Origin: Microbispora oryzae
GTDB lineage: Bacteria > Actinomycetota > Actinomycetes > Streptosporangiales > Streptosporangiaceae
DNA length: 64,000 nucleotides
Reading direction: 5' to 3'
Assembly (NCBI RefSeq): GCF_017896165.1
Contig: NZ_JAFCNB010000018.1
Location: forward strand, 1-64,000
The translations under genes were made by a program, and so were the position numbers. The notes beneath the pieces were generated by a model. The model worked only from the letters and a program-made list of their open reading frames with translations, made no database searches and was not told the DNA's origin. This document shows, one piece after another, positions 43,388 to 51,174 of this stretch; positions within the stretch are counted from its first letter, which is position 1; every line of letters begins with the position of its first letter.

Positions 43388-44611
43388 TCAGTCGGCCGTG
43401 GGCGGCACGCCGTCCTCGGCGTCGGCCGCCTCGACCTCCTCCCGCGAGATGCCGAGCAGGTAGAGGATCGAGTCCAGGTACGGCACGTTGAGCGCGGTGT
43501 CGGCGGCCTGCCGGACGACCGGCTTGGCGTTGAACGCGATGCCGAGCCCCGCGAGGGCGAGCATGTCGAGGTCGTTGGCGCCGTCGCCGATGGCCACCGT
43601 CTGGCTGAGGGGGATGCCCGCCTCGGCGGCGAACCGCTCCAGCGCGCGGGCCTTGCCGGGCCGGTCGACGATCTCGCCGACGACCCGGCCGGTGAGCCGC
43701 CCGTCGACGACCTCAAGGGTGTTGGCGGCCGAGTAGTCGATGCCGAGGTCGGCGACGAGGGCGTCGGTGATCTGCGTGAACCCGCCGCTGACGATGGCGA
43801 AGCGGTAGTCGAGCCGCTTGAGGGTCCGGACGAGGGTGCGCGCACCCGGCGTGAGCACGAGCTCCTTGGCGACCTTGCCGAAGACGTCCTCCGGCAGGCC
43901 CTCGAGCAGGGCCACCCGCCTGACGAGCGACTGGGCGAAGTCGAGCTCGCCCTGCATGGCCCGTTCGGTGATCTCGGCGACCTCGTCGAGGCAGCCGGCG
44001 TGCTTGGCCAGCAGTTCGATGACCTCGTCGCGGATCAGCGTCGAGTCGACGTCCATCACGATGAGCCGCTTGGCGCGGCGGTGCAGCCCGCTGCGCTGGA
44101 CGGCCACGTCGACCCGCTGCGCCGCCGCCTCGGCGGCCAGCTCGGCCCGCAGGGCCTGCGGGTCAGCGCCCGACACGGCCATCTCGATGCAGGTCACGGG
44201 ATAACTCGACAGCCGCTCGATGCGGTCGATGTTGGCGCCGCTCGCGGCGACCCGGCCGGAGATCCCGGCCATCGCGGCGGGCAGGAGCGGCGCTCCCAGC
44301 ACCGTGACGTGCAGCCGCCCGCGCCGGCGCTTCTCCTTGGAGATCGTGCCTGTGGCGATCTCAAGGTCCATGTCGAGGTCGGCGGCGACCTGCTCGACCG
44401 CGGTCCACAGGCCGCCGATCGTGCCGCCGGTGCCGGTCGGGGGCCCGCCCGCGTACGCGACGAGGACACCGAGGGTGAGCCGCCCACGGATCACGACCTG
44501 TTCGACGTCGGCCACTGTCACAGGGAATCCGGAGAGCACGGAGAACAGCCGGGAGGTCACACCCGGCCGGTCCGGACCGGTCAGCGTGATCAGGAGTGTG
44601 CGCTGGTTCAC
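43388..44611 (-). CDS. serB: phosphoserine phosphatase SerB
   Basis: A 407-aa enzyme for the last step of serine synthesis. Two N-terminal ACT domains (about 1-165, beginning LLITLTGPDRPGVTSRLFS) may sense serine. The HAD domain has VMDVDSTLIRDEVIELL near 187-203 (nucleophile and acid Asp), SGGFTQI near 274, and GDGANDLDML near 341. The order and length match actinobacterial SerB2 enzymes. It converges on the FUSC gene with a 27-base gap. Confidence 0.96.
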   Translation of the reverse strand: MNQRTLLITLTGPDRPGVTSRLFSVLSGFPVTVADVEQVVIRGRLTLGVLVAYAGGPPTGTGGTIGGLWTAVEQVAADLDMDLEIATGTISKEKRRRGRLHVTVLGAPLLPAAMAGISGRVAASGANIDRIERLSSYPVTCIEMAVSGADPQALRAELAAEAAAQRVDVAVQRSGLHRRAKRLIVMDVDSTLIRDEVIELLAKHAGCLDEVAEITERAMQGELDFAQSLVRRVALLEGLPEDVFGKVAKELVLTPGARTLVRTLKRLDYRFAIVSGGFTQITDALVADLGIDYSAANTLEVVDGRLTGRVVGEIVDRPGKARALERFAAEAGIPLSQTVAIGDGANDLDMLALAGLGIAFNAKPVVRQAADTALNVPYLDSILYLLGISREEVEAADAEDGVPPTAD

Positions 44612-44791
44612 GTTGTTTGAGGTTACTGCGCCGCTTGGGCGATGCGTGCACGAGGTTCACGATGCGGACGCCTGGCTGCCCCCGATGTGAGGGACGGCGG
44701 TCATTTCGCCATGTCGTCATAATCACCAGCCGCACCACAGGTGCCGGCCCCCCTGGCCCAGCGAGACCTCCAGAAGGAAGGACGCGCGCCC

Positions 44792-45508
44792 ATGACGATA
44801 TCCCTCGACACCGGCCGGTACACCGTGGGGCTGGCCGAAACGCCCGCCGACGTCCGCGCCGCCCAGCGTCTGCGCTATCAGGTGTTCTCCGAGGAGATGG
44901 GCGCCCGGCTCGACTCTCCCATAAACGGGTACGACGTCGACGGGCTCGACGCGTACTGCGACCACCTGCTCGTACGCGAGGGCGACATGGTGGTCGGCAC
45001 CTACCGCCTGCTGGCGCCGGGCCGTGCCGACCGGCTCTACTCCGACGGCGAGTTCGACCTGAGCGCCCTGGACGGTCTGCGCGGTCACCTGGTGGAGGCG
45101 GGGCGCACGTGCGTCCACCCCGACCACCGGGCCGGCGCGGTCGTCGGGCTGATGTGGGCCGGGATCGCCCGCTACATGGTCACCGGCGGCTACTCCTGGC
45201 TCGCCGGCTGCTGCTCGGTGCCGCTGGACGACGGCGGAGTGGTGGCCGCCGGGGTCGTCGACCGGGTGCCTCTCGGCCCCGAGGAGTATCGGGTGACGCC
45301 GCGCAACCCCTGGGTGCCCGCCAAGGTGCCCCGGCCCGAGCGCTTCGTGCTGCCGTCCCTGCTCCGTGGATACCTGAGGCTCGGTTCGTTCGTCTGCGGC
45401 GCGCCCGCCCACGACCCCGACTTCGGTACGGCCGACTTCTTCGTGCTGCTTTCGCTGGCCGACGTCGACTCCCGCTACCTGCGGCACTTCCTGGGAGACA
45501 TGTTGTGA
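44792..45508 (+). CDS. GNAT N-acyltransferase, OlsB-like
   Basis: A 238-aa acyl-ACP-dependent N-acyltransferase-like protein. The core RLRYQVFSEEMGARL (about 27-41), then DGLDAYCDHLLVRE, VVGTYRLLAPG and VEAGRTCVHPDHR, is the signature of the OlsB/hemolysin-like group that acylates ornithine or similar amino acids. GAAGGAAGG precedes the ATG at 44792. The next gene overlaps by 4 bases and encodes a PlsC-type O-acyltransferase, the natural second step in ornithine lipid synthesis. Confidence 0.85.
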   Translation: MTISLDTGRYTVGLAETPADVRAAQRLRYQVFSEEMGARLDSPINGYDVDGLDAYCDHLLVREGDMVVGTYRLLAPGRADRLYSDGEFDLSALDGLRGHLVEAGRTCVHPDHRAGAVVGLMWAGIARYMVTGGYSWLAGCCSVPLDDGGVVAAGVVDRVPLGPEEYRVTPRNPWVPAKVPRPERFVLPSLLRGYLRLGSFVCGAPAHDPDFGTADFFVLLSLADVDSRYLRHFLGDML

Positions 45509-46404
45509 GCGCGATCGCCCATCTGCCGGTCACCAGCTCCCCCTGGACGCCGCTGTCGCCGTGCACGCCCGACTGCGTGGGGGAGCCCGCCGCCGTGGTC
45601 GGGCCCGTACGCCGGGGCCTCCGGCTGACCGCCACCGTGCTCACGATCCTCGCCGGAATCCCGCTCGCGCTGGTCCTGTGCCGGTCGGGCACGGCCCGCC
45701 GGATGCGCTGGACCATGCTCTGGTCGCGGCTGCTCCTGCGGGCGCTGGGCGTCAGGATCGAGACTCGCCGCGGGTTCGCGTTCGTGGGCGGGCCCACCGA
45801 CGTCCGCGCGGTTCCGGACGAGCAGGGGCCGGCGCTGCTCGTGTGCAACCACGTCTCCTGGCTCGACCCGCTGATCATGGCCGCGACCAACCGGTGCCGT
45901 CCGCTGGCCAAGAGCGAGGTGAGCCGGTGGCCGCTGATCGGCATGCTGGCGACCGCGGGCGGGGCGCTGTTCATCGACCGGGAACGGCTGAGCACCCTGC
46001 CTCGCGCGGTGGCGGACGTCGCGGCCGCCCTGCGCGACGGCGACAGCGTGGCGGCGTTCCCCGAGGGCACCACCTGGTGTGGACGGCAGATGGGGGCGTT
46101 CCGCCCGGCCGTGTTCCAGGCGGCGATCGACGCGGGTGTCCCGGTCAGGCCGCTGGCCCTGCGCTTCCGCCAGGGCGAGGGGCTGTGCACCTGCCCGTGC
46201 TACGTGGGGGACGACTCGCTGACGGCCTCCATCCGCAGGGTCGTCGCGCTCCGGGGGCTCGTCGCCGAAGTGACGGCCTTCCCGGCGGTACGGCTCGCGC
46301 GTCCCGCGCCGTCGCCCGAGGCGCGCCGCACCCTGGCGTACACCACCGAGGCATACGTCCGCACCGCCCTGACGGGACACGAGCGGCGGGCCGCGGCCGC
46401 GTAG
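45505..46404 (+). CDS. lysophospholipid/lyso-ornithine lipid acyltransferase (PlsC family)
   Basis: A 299-aa 1-acyl-sn-glycerol-3-phosphate acyltransferase-type enzyme. A membrane helix (about 45-63) precedes the acyltransferase motifs: NHVSWLD (HX4D) near 115-121, FIDRERLSTL near 155, FPEGTT near 180-185 and a VPVRPLAL block near 212. The GTG start overlaps the GNAT gene stop (GTGA). Paired with an OlsB-like enzyme it probably acts as OlsA, although a role in phosphatidate synthesis cannot be excluded. Confidence 0.87.
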   Translation: MSAIAHLPVTSSPWTPLSPCTPDCVGEPAAVVGPVRRGLRLTATVLTILAGIPLALVLCRSGTARRMRWTMLWSRLLLRALGVRIETRRGFAFVGGPTDVRAVPDEQGPALLVCNHVSWLDPLIMAATNRCRPLAKSEVSRWPLIGMLATAGGALFIDRERLSTLPRAVADVAAALRDGDSVAAFPEGTTWCGRQMGAFRPAVFQAAIDAGVPVRPLALRFRQGEGLCTCPCYVGDDSLTASIRRVVALRGLVAEVTAFPAVRLARPAPSPEARRTLAYTTEAYVRTALTGHERRAAAA

Positions 46405-46484
46405 ACGGGCCGGTGGGCGCGCCCGGCCGCTCGTTCGCGCCGGCCTCCGCCGCGACGCGGAGGCCGACGTTGAACGACGACGGC

Positions 46485-46493
46485 GAAAGTTTC
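46485..46493. promoter_or_regulatory. GAAAGTTTC operator-like palindrome
   Basis: CGAAAGTTTCA core at 46484-46494, a palindrome of the kind bound by LacI-family regulators of xylan and cellulose genes in actinomycetes (consensus around GAAASTTTC). It lies 113 bases before the esterase start. Confidence 0.55.
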
Positions 46494-46553
46494 ACAGGGT
46501 TCGCTCTCCCTCTCCAGCTCAGCTGATGTGGATCTATCCGCTGCTTGCCTCCA

Positions 46554-46584
46554 GAAACATTTCGGTAGAGCTTCCAAATGTTTC
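46554..46584. promoter_or_regulatory. inverted repeat GAAACATTT...AAATGTTTC
   Basis: A perfect 9-bp inverted repeat (46554-46562 with 46576-46584) with 13 bases between, ending 22 bases before the esterase start. It overlaps where the promoter or leader should be and shares the GAAA/TTTC ends of the upstream palindrome. Confidence 0.55.
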
Positions 46585-46605
46585 GAATGACGGAAGGGGC
46601 AGTGG

Positions 46606-47967
46606 ATGAGAGCGAAGATCCGCGCCGTGGGCGCGGCGATCACTGCGGCGGTCCTCGTCGTCATGGCGCTGGTGACGGCACAGACGGCGTCGGCCGCCGG
46701 CCTGACCGAGGTGACTAATTTCGGTACTAATCCCAGCAACCTGCGCATGTACCTGTACGTGCCGAACAATGTGGCGCCACGGCCGGCGATCCTGGTCGCG
46801 GTGCACTACTGCACGGGATCAGGCCCGGCCTTCTACTCCGGCACGGAGTTCGCGTCCCTGGCCGACCGCTACGGGTTCATCGTCGTCTACCCGTCGGCGA
46901 CCAGGAGCGGCTCCTGCTTCGACGTGTCCTCGCCCCAGGCGCTCCGGCACGACGGCGGCAGCGACCCGGTGGGCATCATCTCGATGGTCAGGTACGTCCT
47001 GCAGCACAACAACGCCGATCCGAACCGGGTGTACGTCACCGGGGCCTCGTCGGGCGGCATGATGACCAACGTCCTGCTCGGCGACTACCCCGACGTCTTC
47101 AAGGCGGGGGCGGCGTTCATGGGCGTGCCGTTCGGGTGTTTCGCCACCACGGACGGCTCCAGCTGGAACAGCACCTGCTCCAGCGGGAATCTGATCAAGA
47201 CGCCACAGCAGTGGGGCGACCTCGTCCGCGCGGCCTACCCCGGCTACACCGGTGCCCGCCCGCGCATGCAGGTGTGGCACGGCACGACGGACACGACGCT
47301 CGCCTACCCCAACTTCGGCGAGGAGATCAAGCAGTGGACGAACGTCCTCGGGGTGAGCCAGACGCCCTCGTTCACCGATCACCCGCAGTCGAGCTGGACC
47401 CGCACCCGCTACGGCGGCACCGGCACCCAGGCGCCGGTCGAGGCGATCAGCGTCCAAGGCGTCGGGCACAGCCTCCCCCTGGGCGGCATGGCCGCGATGG
47501 CGATCGCGTTCCTGGGCCTCGACGGCTCGGCGCCGCAGAGCCCGTCGCCGTCCCCCACGCCGTCCCCCACTGTGTCGCCCAGTGCGTCTCCCACCGTGTC
47601 CCCCACGGCGTCCCCGAGCCCGAGCCCGTCGTCCTCGCCCAGCTCGCAGCCCGGAGGGGCGTGCCGGGTCTCGTACACGGTCAACGCGTGGAACAACGGC
47701 CTCACCGCGCAGGTGAACATCACGAACACGGGGTCGTCGACGATCAACGGCTGGTCGCTGGCGTTCACCCTGCCGGGCGGCCAGACCGTGACGGGGGCGT
47801 GGAACGCCACCATCGCGCCGTCCAGCGGGCAGGTGACGGCCGGGAACCTCTCCTACAACGCGACGATCCCGCCGGGCGGATCGACGAGTTTCGGCTTCCA
47901 GGCGACACACACGGGCAACACCGGCTCGCCGTCCTCATTCACCCTGAACGGGGCGGCCTGCTCGTGA
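46606..47967 (+). CDS. secreted CE1 esterase (acetylxylan/PHB-type) with CBM2
   Basis: A 453-aa secreted enzyme. The signal peptide (1-31, ending ASAA) is followed by an esterase domain (about 32-305) of the PHB depolymerase/CE1 family. Nucleophile GASSGGMM is near 146-153, the oxyanion region VAVHYCTGSG near 64, Asp in HGTTDTTLAYPNF near 228, and His in VQGVGHSLP near 284. A Pro/Ser/Thr linker (about 308-348) leads to a carbohydrate-binding module family 2 with paired terminal cysteines (C352, C452) and exposed tryptophans. The likely substrate is acetylated xylan. Its expression is probably controlled by the upstream palindromes. Confidence 0.92.
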   Translation: MRAKIRAVGAAITAAVLVVMALVTAQTASAAGLTEVTNFGTNPSNLRMYLYVPNNVAPRPAILVAVHYCTGSGPAFYSGTEFASLADRYGFIVVYPSATRSGSCFDVSSPQALRHDGGSDPVGIISMVRYVLQHNNADPNRVYVTGASSGGMMTNVLLGDYPDVFKAGAAFMGVPFGCFATTDGSSWNSTCSSGNLIKTPQQWGDLVRAAYPGYTGARPRMQVWHGTTDTTLAYPNFGEEIKQWTNVLGVSQTPSFTDHPQSSWTRTRYGGTGTQAPVEAISVQGVGHSLPLGGMAAMAIAFLGLDGSAPQSPSPSPTPSPTVSPSASPTVSPTASPSPSPSSSPSSQPGGACRVSYTVNAWNNGLTAQVNITNTGSSTINGWSLAFTLPGGQTVTGAWNATIAPSSGQVTAGNLSYNATIPPGGSTSFGFQATHTGNTGSPSSFTLNGAACS

Positions 47968-47992
47968 TCTGAGGGGATCCCTTGCCCGCTCT

Positions 47993-48028
47993 CCCCGTTC
48001 CCCGGCACGGCACCGCCGGGGAACGGGG
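47993..48028 (+). terminator. terminator of the esterase gene
   Basis: Perfect 13-bp stem CCCCGTTCCCCGG (47993-48005) with CCGGGGAACGGGG (48016-48028), 10-base loop. Confidence 0.88.
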
Positions 48029-48043
48029 ACGGAGAAACGGAAA

Positions 48044-48070
48044 CGCCCGCCTGGACGCTCCAGGCGGGCG
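48044..48070 (-). terminator. terminator of the converging secreted-protein gene
   Basis: Perfect 11-bp stem CGCCCGCCTGG (48044-48054) with CCAGGCGGGCG (48060-48070), 5-base loop, 23 bases past the minus-strand stop. Confidence 0.85.
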
Positions 48071-48093
48071 ATCTCGTCGGGGTGAACTGGGTG

Positions 48094-48654
48094 CTACTTG
48101 ACGATGCGCGTCGTCGCCGACTTGGCGTAGAACCAGCTCTTGTAGCCGAGCTCCTTGAGCGCGCGGCGGTCGAGGTCCTCGGCGCCCGTGGGGACGTCGA
48201 AGACGATCGCACCGAGCTTGGCCGTCGCCCTGCCGGTCAGACCCTTCTTGAACTGGACCGTGAGGTCGAGCCAGTCGGAGTCGCCGACCTCAAGGATGTA
48301 CGGGTTCCAGCAGATGACGGTCCGGCCCTCGAAGTCGCACTGGGTGCCCTTCGCGCCCCGGTACCAGACCTTCGTGACGCCCTTGGGCAGGGTCCCGCCG
48401 AGCCAGTAGTAGTTGGCGTCGAACGGCCCCGAGTTGACCACGTCGAGCTTGTACGTGATCTTCCTGTTGACCTTGGCCTTCGAGGGGGCGCGGAGCTTGA
48501 CCTTGAAGACCGAGTACGGGTCGCTCGCCTTGGCCGCTACGGCCTTCACGCTCGCGGGAGCGGCCTGGGCCGGCGCCGCGGCGAAGAAGGCGGCCCCCGT
48601 CGCGAGCGGCGCGACGAGCGCGAGACTGGCGATCTTCGCGATCCGGTGACGCAT
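48094..48654 (-). CDS. secreted protein, Ig-like fold, paralogue A
   Basis: A 186-aa exported protein of unknown function. Signal peptide 1-31 (ends AAPAQA). The mature part starts with a DUF11-like immunoglobulin strand pattern (KVNRKITYKLDVVNSGPF), then LPKGVTKVWYRG, a CDFEGRTVIC pair likely forming a disulfide, and ends SWFYAKSATTRIVK. The upstream gene encodes a similar protein with the same domain order and a related C-terminal end. The ATG at 48654 begins the signal peptide; the upstream extension was rejected. Confidence 0.78.
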   Translation of the reverse strand: MRHRIAKIASLALVAPLATGAAFFAAAPAQAAPASVKAVAAKASDPYSVFKVKLRAPSKAKVNRKITYKLDVVNSGPFDANYYWLGGTLPKGVTKVWYRGAKGTQCDFEGRTVICWNPYILEVGDSDWLDLTVQFKKGLTGRATAKLGAIVFDVPTGAEDLDRRALKELGYKSWFYAKSATTRIVK

Positions 48655-48737
48655 GTGAGGAAGTCTCCTTGGGGAGTGGGGGGAACAAATAAACCCCTGT
48701 GAATGAGGAGGCGTTTCTATCACCGGGACAGATAACC

Positions 48738-48756
48738 CGTAAAGATCTTTTTTACG
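48738..48756 (-). terminator. terminator of paralogue B gene
   Basis: CGTAAA (48738-48743) with TTTACG (48751-48756) in an AT-rich patch, 26 bases beyond the stop of the upstream minus-strand gene. Confidence 0.55.
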
Positions 48757-48781
48757 AAATTCCCCTTTCGGTTTGGAACGG

Positions 48782-49330
48782 TCAACGGATGATGCTGCTC
48801 TTCGACTTGATCCACCTGAGCTCCGGGGAGACGTCGCCGAGCAGTTGACGCGGATCGGTGTCGAGCGAGGTGTCGAGCACGGTGCCGCCGAAGTACCCGT
48901 ACAGGTTGCCGCGGGCGGAGCCGCTGACCCACGCCTTCGCGTAGAACGTGTAGCTGTGGCCCCTGGAGAGCCCCGGAAGCAGGCACAGCGCCCGCGTCCG
49001 CTCCCGCGTGCACCGCTCGTGGTAGCGGGAGTTCTTCGGGACGTAGATACGGACCGCGGTCGCGCCCTTGGGGTACTTGACGGCCAGGAAGATCTCCTGC
49101 GTCTTCGTCTTCGTGTTGTTGGTGAGTTTCACCGTGGTCGACGTGACGCGGCCGGCCCGCACCCGCACCGGGTAGAGGACCCTGATCCGCACGGGGGCGG
49201 AGGAGGCCGCGCGAGCGGCGGACGCCTCACTCCGGGAAGCGGTGACGGCGGCGGCGGGCGCGGCGGTGAGCGCGACCGCGCAGAGAGGAACCGCCAGGAG
49301 CGACGTGAACGTGGCGATGAGGGTTCGCAT
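48782..49330 (-). CDS. secreted protein, Ig-like fold, paralogue B
   Basis: A 182-aa exported protein. Signal peptide about 1-28 (ends APAAA). The mature domain has strands RVRAGRVTSTTVKLTNN, AVKYPKGATAVRIYVPKN and a cysteine pair (CTRERTRALC). Its C-terminal end is LRWIKSKSSIIR, which resembles the end of paralogue A. The shared layout (strand pattern, PKG turn, Cys pair, K-S-x-x-x-I ending) indicates ancient tandem duplication. Function unknown; they may be matrix or wall-associated. Confidence 0.78.
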   Translation of the reverse strand: MRTLIATFTSLLAVPLCAVALTAAPAAAVTASRSEASAARAASSAPVRIRVLYPVRVRAGRVTSTTVKLTNNTKTKTQEIFLAVKYPKGATAVRIYVPKNSRYHERCTRERTRALCLLPGLSRGHSYTFYAKAWVSGSARGNLYGYFGGTVLDTSLDTDPRQLLGDVSPELRWIKSKSSIIR

Positions 49331-49378
49331 GCGGCAAGCCTTTACCAATGACGTCACAACGGGATCACACCGTTAGTT

Positions 49379-50386
49379 TCAGAGGATGAGGTGGCTGTCG
49401 CCGAACTCATGCCACAGGTAGGACTCCCGCAGCGCTGCCTGGTACGACCGGGAGACCAGCTCCGCGCCCGCGATCTCGGAGAGCATCATCAGATGGGTCG
49501 AGCGGGGCTCGTGCAGGCCGGTGACGAGCCCGTCGACGGCGCGGGCCCCCGTGGCCGGGCCGACGATGTGCGAGGTCCACCCCGACGACGGCCGGACCGC
49601 CCCGTCCGGGGAGCCGGCGGCGGCGGTCTCCAGCGCCCGGACCACCGTCGTGCCGACCGCGATCACCCTGCCGCCGTTCGCGCGGGTCAGGTTGGCCAGA
49701 TCGGCCGTCCGCGGCGGCACGGAGAACCACTCCGGGTACGGCGGCTCGTCCTTCTCCGGGGAGGCGACACCGGTGTGCAGCGTGATGGGCGCGACCGTCA
49801 CCCCCCGGGAGACGAGCGCGGTGACCAGCTCCGTCGTGAAGGGCCTGGCCGCGCTGGGCATCTCGGCGCTGCCCGGCTCCCGGCCGAAGACCGTCTGGTA
49901 GTCGGCCAGCGGCCAGTCCTCCCGCACGTAGCCGTACCGGATCGGGACCCCGTGCCGCTCCAGGTAGGGGAGCACGTCGGTGTCGAGCCGCGCCCGCCAC
50001 AACCGCGGCGTGGCCCGGCCCGCGAGCCTGAGCGTGGCGCCGCCTGGCATCGGCAGCCACTCCCCGGGCGCGGCTCCGTCGTAGGGTTCGGTGGCCCCCG
50101 CCGTCCGGCGCCGCAGCTCGACCAGCCACTCCCCGGACCGGATCCGCCCGGAGAAGTGCACGGCGAGCCGGTCGAGCCGTACGGCGGCGGGGAGCGTGGC
50201 GGAGTTGTTCACGACCAGCAGGTCGCCGGGCGCGAGCAGATCGGCCAGGTCGGTGAAGGTCCGGTGGGTGATCTCGCCGCTGTCCCTGCGGGACACCAGG
50301 AGGCGGACGCCGTCGCGCCGCAGTCCCCGCGCCTCCGGCGGCGTCGCCGCCTCCGACCCGGGCGGCAGCGTGAAGCCGGTGATCAC
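49379..50386 (-). CDS. queA: QueA-family S-adenosylmethionine:tRNA ribosyltransferase-isomerase
   Basis: A 335-aa protein of the QueA family, which transfers the ribosyl part of SAM onto a modified guanine in tRNA. Family motifs visible are DLLAPGDLLVVNNSATLPA near 50-68, GVPIRYGYV near 155, YQTVFGREPGSAEMPSAARPF near 173, THLMMLSEIAG near 302 and a final YLWHEFGDSHLI. The GTG start is supported by GGGGAG. It overlaps the SDR gene by 4 bases. Other queuosine genes are not in the window, so the substrate may differ from classical preQ1-tRNA. Confidence 0.88.
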   Translation of the reverse strand: MITGFTLPPGSEAATPPEARGLRRDGVRLLVSRRDSGEITHRTFTDLADLLAPGDLLVVNNSATLPAAVRLDRLAVHFSGRIRSGEWLVELRRRTAGATEPYDGAAPGEWLPMPGGATLRLAGRATPRLWRARLDTDVLPYLERHGVPIRYGYVREDWPLADYQTVFGREPGSAEMPSAARPFTTELVTALVSRGVTVAPITLHTGVASPEKDEPPYPEWFSVPPRTADLANLTRANGGRVIAVGTTVVRALETAAAGSPDGAVRPSSGWTSHIVGPATGARAVDGLVTGLHEPRSTHLMMLSEIAGAELVSRSYQAALRESYLWHEFGDSHLIL

Positions 50387-51051
50387 GGGAGCTCCCCGCG
50401 GGTGAACCGGCCCCCGGCCGGGCGGGCGGAGACGAGGTGGACGAGCGCGGCGGCGACGGTCTCGGGGGGCGGCGCCGCGGCGGCCTCGTCCTCGCCCACC
50501 GCCTCCGCGAGCATCCGGGTGCGCATCTCGCCCGGATCGACCGACCAGACCGCGACCTCGGGCTCCTCGGCGGCGAGCACGTTCGAGAGCTGGTCGAGGG
50601 CGGCCTTGGTCGCGCCGTACCCGCCCCATCCCTCGTACGCCCCCACGGCCGCGTCCGACGAGATCGAGAGGATCGCACCGCCCCGCTTACGCAGCGCGGG
50701 CAGGGTGGCCTGGGCCAGCGCCAGCGGGGCGACGACGTTGGTCTCCAGCAGCGCGCGCAGGCCGGCGAGCGGGTAGTCGGCGAGCCGGGGGAGCGGCGTG
50801 GGGCCGAGCCCGCTCGCGTTGTTGACCAGCAGATCGAGCTCGGGGACGGCCGCCGCGAGGCGGGCCACGTGCGCCGGGTCGGTGACGTCCCCCGCGATGG
50901 CCGTGACGCCGAAGCCGAAGTCGAACGCGGCGGAGTAGAGGTCCTCCTCGCCGCGGGCGGTGAGCAGCAGCGACCATCCGTCGGCAGCCAGGGCCTTGGC
51001 TAGGGCGAGACCGAGGCCGCGGGACGCTCCGGTGATAAGAGCCTGTTTCAT
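50383..51051 (-). CDS. short-chain dehydrogenase/reductase
   Basis: A 222-aa SDR oxidoreductase. The cofactor motif is TGASRGLG (TGxxxGxG) near 7-14, VNNASG is near 83, the catalytic Ser in SISSDAA near 125, and YGATK (YxxxK) near 140. GDVTD near 55 fits NAD(P) binding. Substrate unknown. The ATG at 51051 gives the usual length; the open frame upstream is not coding. Its stop overlaps the QueA-family gene start, so the pair is co-translated. Confidence 0.9.
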   Translation of the reverse strand: MKQALITGASRGLGLALAKALAADGWSLLLTARGEEDLYSAAFDFGFGVTAIAGDVTDPAHVARLAAAVPELDLLVNNASGLGPTPLPRLADYPLAGLRALLETNVVAPLALAQATLPALRKRGGAILSISSDAAVGAYEGWGGYGATKAALDQLSNVLAAEEPEVAVWSVDPGEMRTRMLAEAVGEDEAAAAPPPETVAAALVHLVSARPAGGRFTRGELP

Positions 51052-51174
51052 GCACTCGACGCTAGGGAGGCGGGCCCGCCGGCACATCGGCCGTGCGACC
51101 GGCCCGGGCTCGTCGGGTCGGCCTACGCCCAGGGACCGATCCCCTCCCCCAGGCCACGACCTAGGCTGGGGGAC

